64,000 bases of DNA from Tumebacillus sp. BK434 (GCF_004340785.1 NZ_SLXS01000005.1:1-64000); one strand, 5' to 3'; shown: positions 44,829 to 53,719, counted from the first letter of the stretch. Notes: generated from the sequence alone by a model not told the origin. Made by a program: numbers and translations.

Positions 44829-45572
44829 TTACTTCATACTATTCTGATAAAAGGCTAGCGACTCCTGCAACACCGCTTTGGCGATCCCCGTGCGCGCGTG
44901 AATCCGTTCTACCCACGCTTCGATCGTCGACAGCTTCTCCTCCGGATACAGCCCCTCGCTGGTGCTGAGAAAACTTTCCCAATCGCCAAACTCCCAGTGT
45001 GCCGTCTCGCTCCCGTGCGGCACTCGCAATTCGACCAGCGCCAAGCGGTAATCCTGCTGGCACGCTTCCGCCGCCGCCAGCAACTCCGGCTCGGCGATCT
45101 TCGTCAGGTCATATTCCTGTCGGCTCTGCTTGCCGTTCGGGCGAAAATAGCGTACGAGACAGCGATCCCCTTCCACCGCCACCTGCACCTCAGCCGCGGG
45201 GAAAAAGCCGGCCAGCCGCTCGCCGCTAAACTCCGAACGCTTGGGATCGAGCAGGATCGGCTGCAGCCAGAGGTCGCCAAGATCGCACAGATAGCGCGAA
45301 CCTTGCTCATCTTCCGCCACCACCGCGACATGCGCTTCGCCGGTGCCAAGGTCATGACCGACCGCATACGCGGTGATCCCCGCCGCCCGGAACTCCTCCA
45401 ACAGCCAGATCGCCAAATCGAAACAGTTTCCTGATGTCCCATACTGCTCGCGGTGCGCCTTCATCTCAGCCACCGTACGCTGGCCGCCCCGATGCCAAGC
45501 TTTGGTCAGCGTCTCCATCGGGAACGGGTCAAACTTCTGCCACACCGCGAGTATCTCTGCGCTTGCCTGCAT
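44829..45572 (-). CDS. Arylamine N-acetyltransferase/transglutaminase-fold protein
   Basis: 247 residues. The Cys-His-Asp order of the papain-like NAT and transglutaminase fold is visible: GTSGNCFDLAIWLLEE (Cys), GEAHVAVVAE (His), LCDLGDLWLQP (Asp). It lacks the full NAT signature RGGxCxExN, so acetyl-CoA use is uncertain. There is no signal peptide; it is cytosolic. It is the first gene of a two-gene unit with the DUF962 protein. Confidence 0.7.
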   Translation of the reverse strand: MQASAEILAVWQKFDPFPMETLTKAWHRGGQRTVAEMKAHREQYGTSGNCFDLAIWLLEEFRAAGITAYAVGHDLGTGEAHVAVVAEDEQGSRYLCDLGDLWLQPILLDPKRSEFSGERLAGFFPAAEVQVAVEGDRCLVRYFRPNGKQSRQEYDLTKIAEPELLAAAEACQQDYRLALVELRVPHGSETAHWEFGDWESFLSTSEGLYPEEKLSTIEAWVERIHARTGIAKAVLQESLAFYQNSMK

Positions 45573-45589
45573 CTGCTCCTCCTCCTGAA

Positions 45590-45618
45590 AAGCCGCCCTC
45601 GGAGAGGACGGCTTGCCG
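45590..45618 (-). terminator. Terminator of the iron alcohol dehydrogenase gene
   Basis: The minus strand forms AAGCCGTCCTCTCCGAGGGC...GGCTT followed by TTC. Confidence 0.8.
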
Positions 45619-45645
45619 CTGCATCATGCGATGCCGATTCGAAAC

Positions 45646-46842
45646 TTAATAGCTTTCTTCGTAGATCGCCAGCACTTCTTGTACGTCCAAGTGACGCGTC
45701 GCCGGGATGTGTCCCATGCCGCGGCCGCCAACGCGAACCGCTTCCTCAGCCATCTCGGCGAGCGATTCACGGGAGATGCCGAGGTCGCTCAGCTTCAAGT
45801 GGACGTTCATCGATTTGAACCACTCGACCACCGCCGCGATCGTCCGCTCGGCCGCCAACTGATCATCCTGCTCGGTGACGCCAAAACAGTTGCGCCCCAT
45901 CCGTGCCAGACGGTGCGGACGGTCTTCCGCCACGCGCTTGAAGTAGGCCGGGGCGAGGATCGCCAAGCCTCGTCCGTGCGAGATGTCGTAATACGCCGAC
46001 AACGTGTGCTCGATCTGGTGCACCGGGAACGAGCCGCCGCGCCCGGCGCCGGTCAGACCGATCAGCGCCAAGGTTGAGGCCCACATCAGCGCGGCGCGCG
46101 CTTCGTAGTGGGTCGGCTCCTGCACTGCGATCGGGCCGTTTTCGACGGCGGCGCGGATCAGGCCTTCGGTCAGGTGATCCTGCACGAGCGCATCTTCTTC
46201 GCCGGTCAGATACGCTTCATAGAGATGTGTGAACATATCGACCGCGCCGTCCGCCGTGTATTCCGGCGAGACGGTGAAGGTCAGCTCCGGGTCGATGATC
46301 GTCACTTTCGGGAACAGAGCCGGGCCGCTGATGCCGCCCTTTTCCTTCGTTGCTTCATTCGTCAGCACCCCGCCGTTGTTCGCTTCCGACCCGGTGGCTG
46401 CCAGGGTCGGGATCGTCATCACCGGCAAAGCTTCCTGCACCGGCAGGAGTTCCCGCCAGCGGCCTGTTTTGTTGCCTGTTATGTATTCATGGCTCGGATG
46501 ACCGCTCAGCGCCACCGCTGCGATCGCTTTGGCAGCGTCCATCGGGGAACCGCCGCCAAGCCCGATGATCAGTTCGCACCCTTCTTCGCGGGCAATGCGG
46601 CCGCCTTCATCGACGGTGTGCGTGCGCGGGTTCGGCTCGATCTTGTCAAAGACCACCACTTCCACGCCGGCGCTCTCCAGCGAATCGACCACTCTCTGCA
46701 GCACGCCCGTCTTGCGGGTCGCAGTGCGGCCGGTCACCAGCAGCACTTTTCCGGCCAGTTTGGCTGCTTCCGCTCCAGCTTTCTCCACTTCACCGCGCCC
46801 AAAGATAATGCGCGTCGGCATACTCAACTGAAAGTTCAGCAT
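45646..46842 (-). CDS. Iron-containing (type III) alcohol dehydrogenase
   Basis: 398 residues: an N-terminal Rossmann-like domain with GRGEVEKAG and the NAD-binding GLGGGSPMDAAKA, then the helical metal domain with Asp and His ligands (TADGAVDMFTHLYEAY; HQIEHTLSAYYDISHGRGLAIL). The Fe2+ ligands are the usual Asp/His/His/His. It interconverts alcohols and aldehydes or ketones; the substrate is unknown. GGAGG lies nine bases before the ATG at 46842; an adjacent GTG (46845) six bases after GGAGG is an equal alternative. It is monocistronic. Confidence 0.93.
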   Translation of the reverse strand: MLNFQLSMPTRIIFGRGEVEKAGAEAAKLAGKVLLVTGRTATRKTGVLQRVVDSLESAGVEVVVFDKIEPNPRTHTVDEGGRIAREEGCELIIGLGGGSPMDAAKAIAAVALSGHPSHEYITGNKTGRWRELLPVQEALPVMTIPTLAATGSEANNGGVLTNEATKEKGGISGPALFPKVTIIDPELTFTVSPEYTADGAVDMFTHLYEAYLTGEEDALVQDHLTEGLIRAAVENGPIAVQEPTHYEARAALMWASTLALIGLTGAGRGGSFPVHQIEHTLSAYYDISHGRGLAILAPAYFKRVAEDRPHRLARMGRNCFGVTEQDDQLAAERTIAAVVEWFKSMNVHLKLSDLGISRESLAEMAEEAVRVGGRGMGHIPATRHLDVQEVLAIYEESY

Positions 46843-46878
46843 CACTCATCGCCTCCTGTTTTTAGTATAGCATACAAA

Positions 46879-46906
46879 CAAAAAAAGCCACCCTCGCGGA
46901 TGGCTA
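46879..46906 (-). terminator. Terminator of the membrane protein gene at 46904
   Basis: The minus strand forms AGCCATCCGCGAGGGTGGCT followed by T7. Confidence 0.85.
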
Positions 46907-47374
46907 CATCATTTTGACCAACACCCGTTTGAGCGCCTGACCGACCAAGGCTCCGACAACCAGTCCGAGGATCGGGAGAAAAACGGGACCAAGCAGTGCG
47001 CCGCCAATACGAAACGTCGACGAGTAGATCACGCCGATCGTGCCAATGTATGCGGAAAACACAAACGGCAATGACGCAAATTTCACACCGTCTCCGCCGC
47101 CTGCATCCTTGTAGGCATCCCAGATCGCAAACAGATAGAGACAGGGGTAAAACATCAGCCACTGGTAATCGGTTGCATCCACCGCTTTTGTCATATCGCC
47201 TTGAAACGAAGCGACGATGACCAGGTTTAAACGTGCCTGAACATTGATCACAAACTCCAGAACAACCAGCAGCAAGCCTTTTAGAAACCTTTGGTTTAAC
47301 AACTGTCCGAAACCGGGCAACGCTATGCTCCACAATAATCTTTCGAATGCGTCTGAGCGCTGCATCTTTATCAC
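46904..47374 (-). CDS. Hypothetical membrane protein
   Basis: A 156-residue protein with about four hydrophobic segments. It begins with SIALPGFGQLLNQRFLKGLLL, which resembles the Gly-Gln-Leu turn of TM2/DUF5683-type membrane proteins, and ends in a Gly-rich helix (GLVVGALVGQALKRVLV). No catalytic motif. Codon use is less GC-biased than its neighbours (many A/T third positions), so it may be a later arrival. It is a single gene. The 270 bp upstream hold no other gene. Confidence 0.7.
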   Translation of the reverse strand: MIKMQRSDAFERLLWSIALPGFGQLLNQRFLKGLLLVVLEFVINVQARLNLVIVASFQGDMTKAVDATDYQWLMFYPCLYLFAIWDAYKDAGGGDGVKFASLPFVFSAYIGTIGVIYSSTFRIGGALLGPVFLPILGLVVGALVGQALKRVLVKMM

Positions 47375-47644
47375 GTCTCTTCTCCAAACTTATAGACCGT
47401 ACAATTATACAGCCCTATACCAACGGTGCTATCTGTCTGCACGTGCCTCTTGCCCAAGCAGTACTAGAGTTTCCGATCAAGCAGGCTTTTATCCGATGAA
47501 CTAAAGGTGTTTCAGATGTTAACCATTCAGCTCGTTAATATCTTAAGTGGTTGACAAGCTGCTGGGAAAGTCAGGAGTGAAGATGCGCGGAGTGGGCACA
47601 CTAGCGCTAAAGGTTTGGCTATTGTTCCTGAAGGAGGAAATTCG

Positions 47645-48280
47645 ATGGCAGTTTCACGGATGACACTCTTGACCTGTTCCGCCCTGTTCGCCGCGTCCGC
47701 CCTGCTTGCCGGCTGCGGACAAAGCGATGCACAGCAGGCTCAGCAAGCAGGGATTCAAGGGGTCAAGCAGAATGGCACCGCCGCGACAAAAGCGCTCACT
47801 GCGGCCGACTACCGTGCGTTTGAAAGCGAGCTGTTCCGGCAGATGGATCTACCGGCAGATACCCGCCGGCAATTTCGCATCTTGGAGACGAAAGACACGC
47901 CGGGCGGCACCTATGTGCTCTACTCCCTGCCGCAAAACGACGGGCTGGCTTTTGCCGGACGCCAGGGGGACGGCAAGGTGACGATCTATCAGGCGCGCTG
48001 GCCGCTTGCGGTCACCGACCCGGCCAAAGACCTGGTCGTTGTGCGCGCCATCCCGCCGAACAACGGGATCAATGCGCCGTACGGCGTGTTGGCCGGCCGC
48101 GTCTACAACCCGTTCATCGAATACGTGGAGATCGCCTATCGCGACGGGCACGTCGACCGGATGGACGTCTCGCACAACCGCGGCTTCATCGCGGTGCGCA
48201 AAGCGTTCGATACGCGGTTTGTGCAAGTGCGCGGCTATTCCACCAACGGCACACCGTACTGGGAGATCGACACGCGATGA
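47645..48280 (+). CDS. Putative lipoprotein
   Basis: A 221-residue protein with a lipobox (LLAGC, Cys24) after a short signal, so it is anchored to the outer face of the membrane. The mature part is a mixed alpha/beta domain with no recognised motif. AAGGAGG lies seven bases before the ATG. It is a single gene with a perfect bidirectional terminator. Function unknown. Confidence 0.82.
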   Translation: MAVSRMTLLTCSALFAASALLAGCGQSDAQQAQQAGIQGVKQNGTAATKALTAADYRAFESELFRQMDLPADTRRQFRILETKDTPGGTYVLYSLPQNDGLAFAGRQGDGKVTIYQARWPLAVTDPAKDLVVVRAIPPNNGINAPYGVLAGRVYNPFIEYVEIAYRDGHVDRMDVSHNRGFIAVRKAFDTRFVQVRGYSTNGTPYWEIDTR

Positions 48281-48289
48281 GCCCGTACC

Positions 48290-48329
48290 AAAAGAGCGCC
48301 TGTCCCCTTTGCGGGGACAGGCGCTCTTT
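48290..48329. terminator. Bidirectional terminator after the lipoprotein gene
   Basis: AAAGAGCGCCTGTCCCC-TTTGC-GGGGACAGGCGCTCTTT, a 17-bp perfect stem. Confidence 0.92.
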
Positions 48330-48344
48330 GCTGTCTGCAAGCCT

Positions 48345-48611
48345 TTACGCCAGCAGATCTTCATATTTCGAAAGATCATAGCCTTTTTCGGTCAAAAATT
48401 GCTTGATGCGGTCGCGGTCCGCTTCTTTCTTCGCGCCCGCGATGATGTATCCACGGAGAACGTCCTCTTCCGAGACCGTATCATGGCCGGCTTGTTGTGC
48501 TTCCGCAAAGATCTGTTTCTCGATCATCTTCTTTGCCATCGGACGGGCAAAAAACGGGATGGGGCTCAAAAGTTCTTCAAGCAGTTGTTTCGACTGGTCT
48601 GTGTAATTCAA
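48345..48611 (-). CDS. Small PCP_red-domain-like protein
   Basis: An 88-residue helical protein. PIPFFARPMAKKMIEKQIFAEAQ followed by VSEEDVLRGYI resembles the PCP_red domain (proto-chlorophyllide reductase C-terminal segment), which occurs alone in many non-photosynthetic Firmicutes. No membrane segment. AAGGAGG-like sequence precedes the ATG. Function unknown. Confidence 0.7.
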   Translation of the reverse strand: MNYTDQSKQLLEELLSPIPFFARPMAKKMIEKQIFAEAQQAGHDTVSEEDVLRGYIIAGAKKEADRDRIKQFLTEKGYDLSKYEDLLA

Positions 48612-48657
48612 AAGGAATTCCTCCTACAAAATTGATTCCTTTTTAGTGTACCACAAC

Positions 48658-48957
48658 TTACCGCCGTACATCCTGTACGAGCAGCTGATAAACGCCGCCA
48701 CGGCGAATTTTTCCGGAACGGGTGATCATGCTGCGCTCCACCACCACGCCGCTTACGGTCACGCGGTCCCCGCTTTTCAAGCCTCGCGCGTCCTGCCCGA
48801 GGTTGAGAAACAGTTCGTTAAGCTCCGCCCCGGCGGTCTGCAGCGGAGCGGACAATTCCAGTTTGGCCAGATAGACTTCCGCATCTTCCTCGACGCATTG
48901 GTACGGCACCGGGTCGCTTGCCAAGACGCCGTCCACGTGCACGAGCGTTTCGTTCAT
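48658..48957 (-). CDS. Small beta-rich protein, OB-fold-like
   Basis: A 99-residue soluble protein with alternating beta strands (LVHVDGVLASD, VYLAKLELSAP, SGDRVTVSGVVVERS, GVYQLLVQDV), a layout typical of OB-fold nucleic-acid-binding proteins such as PriB or short SSB. It has no C-terminal acidic tail like SSB. Assignment is tentative. A single gene. Confidence 0.55.
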   Translation of the reverse strand: MNETLVHVDGVLASDPVPYQCVEEDAEVYLAKLELSAPLQTAGAELNELFLNLGQDARGLKSGDRVTVSGVVVERSMITRSGKIRRGGVYQLLVQDVRR

Positions 48958-48987
48958 GTCGCTCCCCCCTTATCTTTCATCGTACAC

Positions 48988-49014
48988 AAAAAAGACACGT
49001 CTGTCGACGTGCCT
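48988..49014 (-). terminator. Terminator of the repeat-protein gene
   Basis: The minus strand forms GGCACGTC-GACA-GACGTGTC followed by TTTTTTG. Confidence 0.8.
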
Positions 49015-49030
49015 TTCGGTATGGCCGGGA

Positions 49031-50182
49031 TTAGAACTGGCGGCCGTATGGGGCGCCCATGTTCGCCATCTGGTTCATCACCGACTGGTTGACGGTGTCA
49101 TACTGGTTGCCCCGGAACATCGAAGCCGGGTAGCTGCTCGGACCTTCGTGATCCTGGATGCCGGCGTCAGCGCTCATCACTTGCTGGAATGCGTTTTGGT
49201 TCATCAAACCTTGATTTTGCTGCTGCTGGTTGTAACCTTGACCGCCCATGCCCATCATCGACATGCTCGCACCGCCAAAGCTTTGAGAACCGCCGGAACC
49301 GCCGTTGAACAGCGAGTTCTGATGGATGCGCTCAGTCTGCTGTTGAAAGCTGCTGCTGGGCTGGGATTGACCGCCGTACAGGGAGTTCTGATGGATGCGG
49401 TCGATCTGCGCCTGATTCACGCCTTGGCTGAAAGACTGCTGGGCGCCGTAACCGCCGCTTTGGAACTGGTTTTGGTAGCCGCCAAACCCTTGTGCGGGCG
49501 ATTGGGAACCGCCGTTGAACAGCGAGTTTTGATGGATGCGCTGCACTTCTTGCGAGAAGTTGCTGCTCGGCTCAGATTGGCCGCTATAGATCGAGTTTTG
49601 GTGAACTTGGTTCAGCTGCGCCTGACTCACACCTTGGTTGTAGTACTGCGGAGCGCCGTAACTGCGGCTTTCGATCTGGTTTTGGTAGCCGCCATATCCT
49701 TGTGCGGACGATTGGGAGCCGCCGTTAAAGAGTGAGTTTTGGTGGATGCGTTCGATCTGCGCTTGGTTCACAGATTGAGTCATGCCGCCGTACCCTTGGT
49801 TTTGATAACCTTGGTTTTGATAACCTTGATTGAAGGACTGCGGGCTGCCATAGCCGCCCATCATCATGCTCATGCCCAGCGGGTTGGACTCTTCGCCGCT
49901 GATCGTCGCTTGCTGAATACGCTGCACGTGGAAGTTTTCCGGCTGGGAATTGCCGCCAAAGACCGAATTCTGATGGATCTGGTTCAACTGTGCTTGGTTC
50001 ACGCCTTGTTGCATCCCGCCAAACCCTTGGTTTTGGTAACCTTGGTTCAAACGCTGCTGACCGCCGCCGTAGCCGCCCATGCCCATCATGCTCATACCCA
50101 TCCCCATGTTTTGCTGATTCGGGTTGATCGTGTTCTGCTGGATGCGATCCAGTTGAGCGCCAAACTGTTGGTTCATATTCAC
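49031..50182 (-). CDS. Gln/Asn/Gly/Ser-rich low-complexity repeat protein
   Basis: A 383-residue protein almost free of charge and hydrophobic core, with no signal peptide. It has at least eight copies of a heptad-like motif RIHQNSLF(N/Y)GG or degenerate forms (RIQQNTI, IHQNSVF, VHQNSIY, IHQNSLY). These are separated by YGGYQNQ/GYQNQG and by VNQAQIxRIHQ segments, with runs of MGMGMSMMGMGG near both ends. Composition is prion-like and recalls spore coat or exosporium filament-forming proteins, but no known coat family matches. The GTG start at 50182 follows GGAGGG by eight bases. Monocistronic with its own terminator. Confidence 0.72.
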   Translation of the reverse strand: MNMNQQFGAQLDRIQQNTINPNQQNMGMGMSMMGMGGYGGGQQRLNQGYQNQGFGGMQQGVNQAQLNQIHQNSVFGGNSQPENFHVQRIQQATISGEESNPLGMSMMMGGYGSPQSFNQGYQNQGYQNQGYGGMTQSVNQAQIERIHQNSLFNGGSQSSAQGYGGYQNQIESRSYGAPQYYNQGVSQAQLNQVHQNSIYSGQSEPSSNFSQEVQRIHQNSLFNGGSQSPAQGFGGYQNQFQSGGYGAQQSFSQGVNQAQIDRIHQNSLYGGQSQPSSSFQQQTERIHQNSLFNGGSGGSQSFGGASMSMMGMGGQGYNQQQQNQGLMNQNAFQQVMSADAGIQDHEGPSSYPASMFRGNQYDTVNQSVMNQMANMGAPYGRQF

Positions 50183-50270
50183 GTTGATTTCCCTCCATGT
50201 CTGGTGATCCAAATATGTAAAACTCGTTCCTTCCCTCAGTATGTACAAGGCTGATTTTCGTATTCATAAC

Positions 50271-50308
50271 CGCAAAAAAACACCCCGGAATGATTCCGAG
50301 GTGTTTCC
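50271..50308 (-). terminator. Terminator of the PiT operon
   Basis: The minus strand forms AACACCTCGGAAT-CA-TTCCGGGGTGTTTTTTT. Confidence 0.88.
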
Positions 50309-50321
50309 AACTTGTTTTGAT

Positions 50322-51326
50322 TTAGAAGAAGAACAAGCCCAACAGCCAATATAAGACCGCAGCCAGCACCGCCGTGATCGGCAAGGTGATGATCCACGTC
50401 GTGACGATCTTGCCCGCCACGTCCCACTTGACTTTGTTGAAGCCTTTGGCCGCACCGACACCCATGATCGCCGACGAGATGACATGCGTCGTCGAGACCG
50501 GCAGTTTGTACAAAGTCGCGACGAGGATGACGATCGACGAGGTGAAGTCGGCTGCAAAGCCGTTGACCGGCTGGATCTTGATGATGCCGCGTCCGACGGT
50601 GCGGATGATCCGCCAGCCGCCAGTCGCCGTACCGGCCGCCATCGCCAGCGCTGCGGAGATTTTGACCCACAGCGGGATGTCGGTCGTGTCTTGGAAGCCG
50701 CCGGCGATCAGCGCGAAGGTGATGACGCCCATCGCTTTTTGCGCGTCGTTCGTGCCGTGCATAAAGGCTTGGAACGCCGCCGAGAAGATCTGGAACGTCT
50801 TGAAGTTGCGCGTCATCTTCGCCGGAGCGAAGTTGCGGAAGAGCCACATCAAGGACAGCATGATCCCAAAACCGAGCACCAGCGCGATGATCGGCGAGAA
50901 GATCAGCGACTTGAGGATGTTGACAAATCCATGGTAGTTCACAGCCGAGAAGCCGGCCGATGCGATGACCGCACCGACGAGCGAACCGATCAGCGCGTGG
51001 GAAGAGGAAGACGGAATCCCATACCACCACGTGATCAGGTTCCAGACGATCGCGGCCAACATCGCCGCGACGACGATCCACATCCCGTTGGAGAGCACGA
51101 ACGGGTCGGCGATCCCTTTCCCGATCGTCTTCGCAACGCCGGTAAAGGTCAAGGCGCCAATCAGGTTCATCGACGCAGCCAGAATGATCGCTACTCGCGG
51201 CGACAGCGCTTTGGTCGAAATCGAAGTGGCGATGGCGTTCGCCGTATCATGGAAACCGTTGATATAGTCGAACGCCAGTGCCAGGATGACGACCGTGATG
51301 ATCAGAATCAATCCACCATCAGGCAT
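50322..51326 (-). CDS. pit: PiT family inorganic phosphate transporter
   Basis: A 334-residue low-affinity phosphate permease with two inverted PHO4 halves. The family signatures are GFHDTANAIAT near the N-terminus and PVSTTHVISSAIMGVGAAKG near the C-terminus. About ten membrane helices. It overlaps the DUF47 partner by eight bases (ATGCCTGA), so the pair is translationally coupled. Confidence 0.95.
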   Translation of the reverse strand: MPDGGLILIITVVILALAFDYINGFHDTANAIATSISTKALSPRVAIILAASMNLIGALTFTGVAKTIGKGIADPFVLSNGMWIVVAAMLAAIVWNLITWWYGIPSSSSHALIGSLVGAVIASAGFSAVNYHGFVNILKSLIFSPIIALVLGFGIMLSLMWLFRNFAPAKMTRNFKTFQIFSAAFQAFMHGTNDAQKAMGVITFALIAGGFQDTTDIPLWVKISAALAMAAGTATGGWRIIRTVGRGIIKIQPVNGFAADFTSSIVILVATLYKLPVSTTHVISSAIMGVGAAKGFNKVKWDVAGKIVTTWIITLPITAVLAAVLYWLLGLFFF

Positions 51327-51942
51327 TTTTCAAGACGACCCCTTCCACCAGGTTGGACACGTCTTCGCAGAAATCTACGCCGTCTTCCAGCTTTTCGTAG
51401 ATCTCCTTCCATTTGATCACGTGGATCGGGTCGACATTTTCATCGTTGAGCAGCTTGGCCACAGCGCGGCGGTAGATCTGGTCAGATTCCAGCTCCCACT
51501 GCTTCATGCTGCGGGTCAGCTCTTGAATGCGCTCATATTTCAGATCGCGCAGCGCGTGCAACAATTTGACGATCACAGCAGCCGCACCTTCCATCGCTTT
51601 GGACAGCGCGAGCATTTCCGGTGTCACCGAACCGATGCGGTAGAGGACGCAGCGGTCGGCCACACCGGTGATGATGTCGAGCACTTCATCGATCGTAAAA
51701 GCCAGCGCCGAGATGTCGTCGCGCTCGATCGGCGTGATGAACGAAGAGTTCAGCTTCTCCATGATCTGACGGGTGATCGCATCGCCTTTGTGCTCAATCT
51801 CTTGAATCGCGTCAAATTTCTTTTCCACATCGGTGTAGTTTTCCATCAGTTCGAGGAAGGCCTTCGCACCGCTGTATAGATTGTTAGCTTCCTGCTCCAG
51901 CAGATCGAAAAAGACGTCGTTTTTCGGTCCAAAGTTCAGCAT
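51319..51942 (-). CDS. DUF47 family (PhoU-like) Pit accessory protein
   Basis: A 207-residue helical protein with PhoU-like repeats (FFDLLEQEANNLYSGAKAF; IEHKGDAITRQIMEKLNSSFITPIERDDI). DUF47 proteins regulate or gate PiT transporters and coordinate metal through E/D-rich helices. The ATG at 51942 follows AAGGAGG by ten bases; the frame extends further but without a site. It is upstream of and coupled to pit. Confidence 0.92.
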   Translation of the reverse strand: MLNFGPKNDVFFDLLEQEANNLYSGAKAFLELMENYTDVEKKFDAIQEIEHKGDAITRQIMEKLNSSFITPIERDDISALAFTIDEVLDIITGVADRCVLYRIGSVTPEMLALSKAMEGAAAVIVKLLHALRDLKYERIQELTRSMKQWELESDQIYRRAVAKLLNDENVDPIHVIKWKEIYEKLEDGVDFCEDVSNLVEGVVLKNA

Positions 51943-52083
51943 ACAAAAGATGCCTCCTTGTAAAAAGGTCAAGTTAGTTTTGGCAAAATAGACAAAGGTT
52001 ATGTAATAGATTTGTAAAACCTTTCTCATTATCGTCCTGCGCTTCGACTTTGACAAGACGAAAGATGATCAAAAAACACGACT

Positions 52084-52112
52084 TTTACACAATCTTAACA
52101 TTACCGTTCACC
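52084..52112 (+). promoter_or_regulatory. Pho-box-like direct repeats
   Basis: TTTACA (52084-52089), TTAACA (52095-52100) and TTCACC (52107-52112) recur with an 11-12 bp period. This resembles the PhoP binding repeats TT(A/T/C)ACA of Bacillus. They lie between the divergent PiT operon and the M23 peptidase gene. Confidence 0.4.
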
Positions 52113-52203
52113 TTTTCGACAAATGGGAAAAACCTTATCGGAAAGAGTTCCCTGTAGTGGCGCTCCCCATTCCCGGAGACACTACGCTTTGAGGTGAGCA
52201 CAT

Positions 52204-53238
52204 ATGATGAAACGGCGAACCCGCATCTTCGCAAATCTGCTGCTGACCCTGACTCTGCTCCCCGTTCCGGGAGCGGGCGCAGCAGAGGAACAACCCCCTG
52301 TCGACCAAACGCTGGAGCTCGCGACAGCCGCTCAATATCAGCAAGAGCTGCCCGTGCTCCAGAACGTGGAAAAGGTGACCAAAGTGCCGTGGTATTACCT
52401 GGCGGCGGTCAACCAGTATGAGATGGGGATTCATTGGAAGAAAAACAAAGACAATCCTCACAAATCGGCCATTCAAATCGAGTTCCCTTCTGAAAAATGG
52501 AGCGGGCCGGTCAATCCGCAACGGGATGACAGCAACCCGGTGACGATCAAGATTTTTGGCGGGTTGGGGTTGGACGGCAACAAAGACAAAGTCGCCGAGC
52601 GCACCAACCCGGAAGATGCGCTGTTTACGATGGCCAAATGGCTGAGCTCGGAAGGGACAGATGAAGACGCGATTCGCCGCAAGATCTGGGACTATTACCA
52701 GGACGGCATGGTCGTCGACCGGATCTCCGGATTCGCCCGCCTCTTCCGCGAAGCCGGCACCACCGACATCAAAGGCAACGCCTTCCCGATCCCCAAGCGC
52801 TTCAACTATTCGTATCGCTCAACGTGGGGCGATCCGCGCGGCTGGGGCGGGCGGCGGATGCACGAAGGCTGCGACATCTTCGCCAATCATGGCACCCCCG
52901 TGCTGTCTACCGCGTACGGCGTGGTCGAAGTGATCGGCTGGAACCGCTTCGGCGGCTGGCGTATCGGCATCCGCGACCTGAACAACGTCTATCATTATTA
53001 CGCGCATCTGGGCGGTTTTGAAAAAGGGGTCAAGCGCGGATCGATCGTCAAACCGGGCCAGGTGATCGGCTATGTCGGCTCCTCTGGCTATGGCCGCCCC
53101 GGCACGTCAGGCAAGTTCCCGCCGCACTTGCACTACGGGATGTATCGCGACACCGGAGCCCGGGAATGGGCGTTCGACCCGACTCCGCACCTGCGCAAAT
53201 GGGAGCGCGAGATGCGGGCGAAGAAAAGAAATAGCTAG
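52204..53238 (+). CDS. Secreted M23 family metallopeptidase
   Basis: 344 residues: signal peptide to ~26 (cleavage after GAGA), a ~140-residue helical N-terminal domain resembling a lytic-transglycosylase-like fold (VPWYYLAAVNQYEMGI), and a C-terminal LytM/M23 peptidase domain. The zinc ligands are visible: His and Asp in HEGCDIF and His in HLHYGMY. It should cut peptide crossbridges in the wall or during spore cortex remodelling. The possible Pho boxes lie about 90 bp upstream. It is monocistronic. Confidence 0.92.
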   Translation: MMKRRTRIFANLLLTLTLLPVPGAGAAEEQPPVDQTLELATAAQYQQELPVLQNVEKVTKVPWYYLAAVNQYEMGIHWKKNKDNPHKSAIQIEFPSEKWSGPVNPQRDDSNPVTIKIFGGLGLDGNKDKVAERTNPEDALFTMAKWLSSEGTDEDAIRRKIWDYYQDGMVVDRISGFARLFREAGTTDIKGNAFPIPKRFNYSYRSTWGDPRGWGGRRMHEGCDIFANHGTPVLSTAYGVVEVIGWNRFGGWRIGIRDLNNVYHYYAHLGGFEKGVKRGSIVKPGQVIGYVGSSGYGRPGTSGKFPPHLHYGMYRDTGAREWAFDPTPHLRKWEREMRAKKRNS

Positions 53239-53245
53239 GCTAGTT

Positions 53246-53278
53246 CAGCCACCCTCTACAGCAGGTGGCTGTTTTTTT
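53246..53278 (+). terminator. Terminator of the M23 peptidase gene
   Basis: CAGCCACC-CTCTACAGCA-GGTGGCTG followed by T7. Confidence 0.88.
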
Positions 53279-53285
53279 GCGCAGT

Positions 53286-53317
53286 AAAAGACCTCTCTCC
53301 GTTCGGGAGAGAGGTCT
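53286..53317. terminator. Terminator of the DUF3905-like gene
   Basis: AAAAGACCTCTCTCC-GTTC-GGGAGAGAGGTCT; T-run on the minus strand, serving the gene at 53322. Confidence 0.82.
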
Positions 53318-53321
53318 GACA

Positions 53322-53603
53322 CTAGCCGTCGTTGCGCATCGACGCATCATGGGTCGGATGCATAAAAGGAGCCATGACCGGGCTCGCTGTGCCGTTCTTC
53401 AGCTCGAGGTTCTCACGGCGCGTGCTGCCAAGATCGTGATCGTTGTCGACATACTTGTCCCCCGACATAACGGCGGGGTCAACATCTCGGCTCCAGTTGT
53501 CGAGCGGGGTGTTTCTCCATGGAGCGTTGTCGTGATCGTCATCGATGGTACCGCGACGGGTCCATTCATCGGACCGCAGATGCACTTTATTTTTCTTTTC
53601 CAT
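53322..53603 (-). CDS. Small hydrophilic protein, DUF3905-like
   Basis: A 93-residue, charged protein with no membrane segment. The core DDDHDNAPWRNTPLDNWSRDVDPAVMSGDKYVDND matches the pattern I associate with DUF3905 of endospore formers; membership is moderately confident. Function unknown. GGAGGTGAG lies before the ATG. It is convergent with the M23 gene. Confidence 0.65.
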   Translation of the reverse strand: MEKKNKVHLRSDEWTRRGTIDDDHDNAPWRNTPLDNWSRDVDPAVMSGDKYVDNDHDLGSTRRENLELKNGTASPVMAPFMHPTHDASMRNDG

Positions 53604-53719
53604 GTGTACTCACCTCCACGCATAGTGTCCCCAACTGCGAGCGCTCTACTCAGTATAAGAAGCGGGCGAGGCTCAAACACTGAAACTACTTCATCGCACT
53701 GACGAAGGGGGAAATTCAA

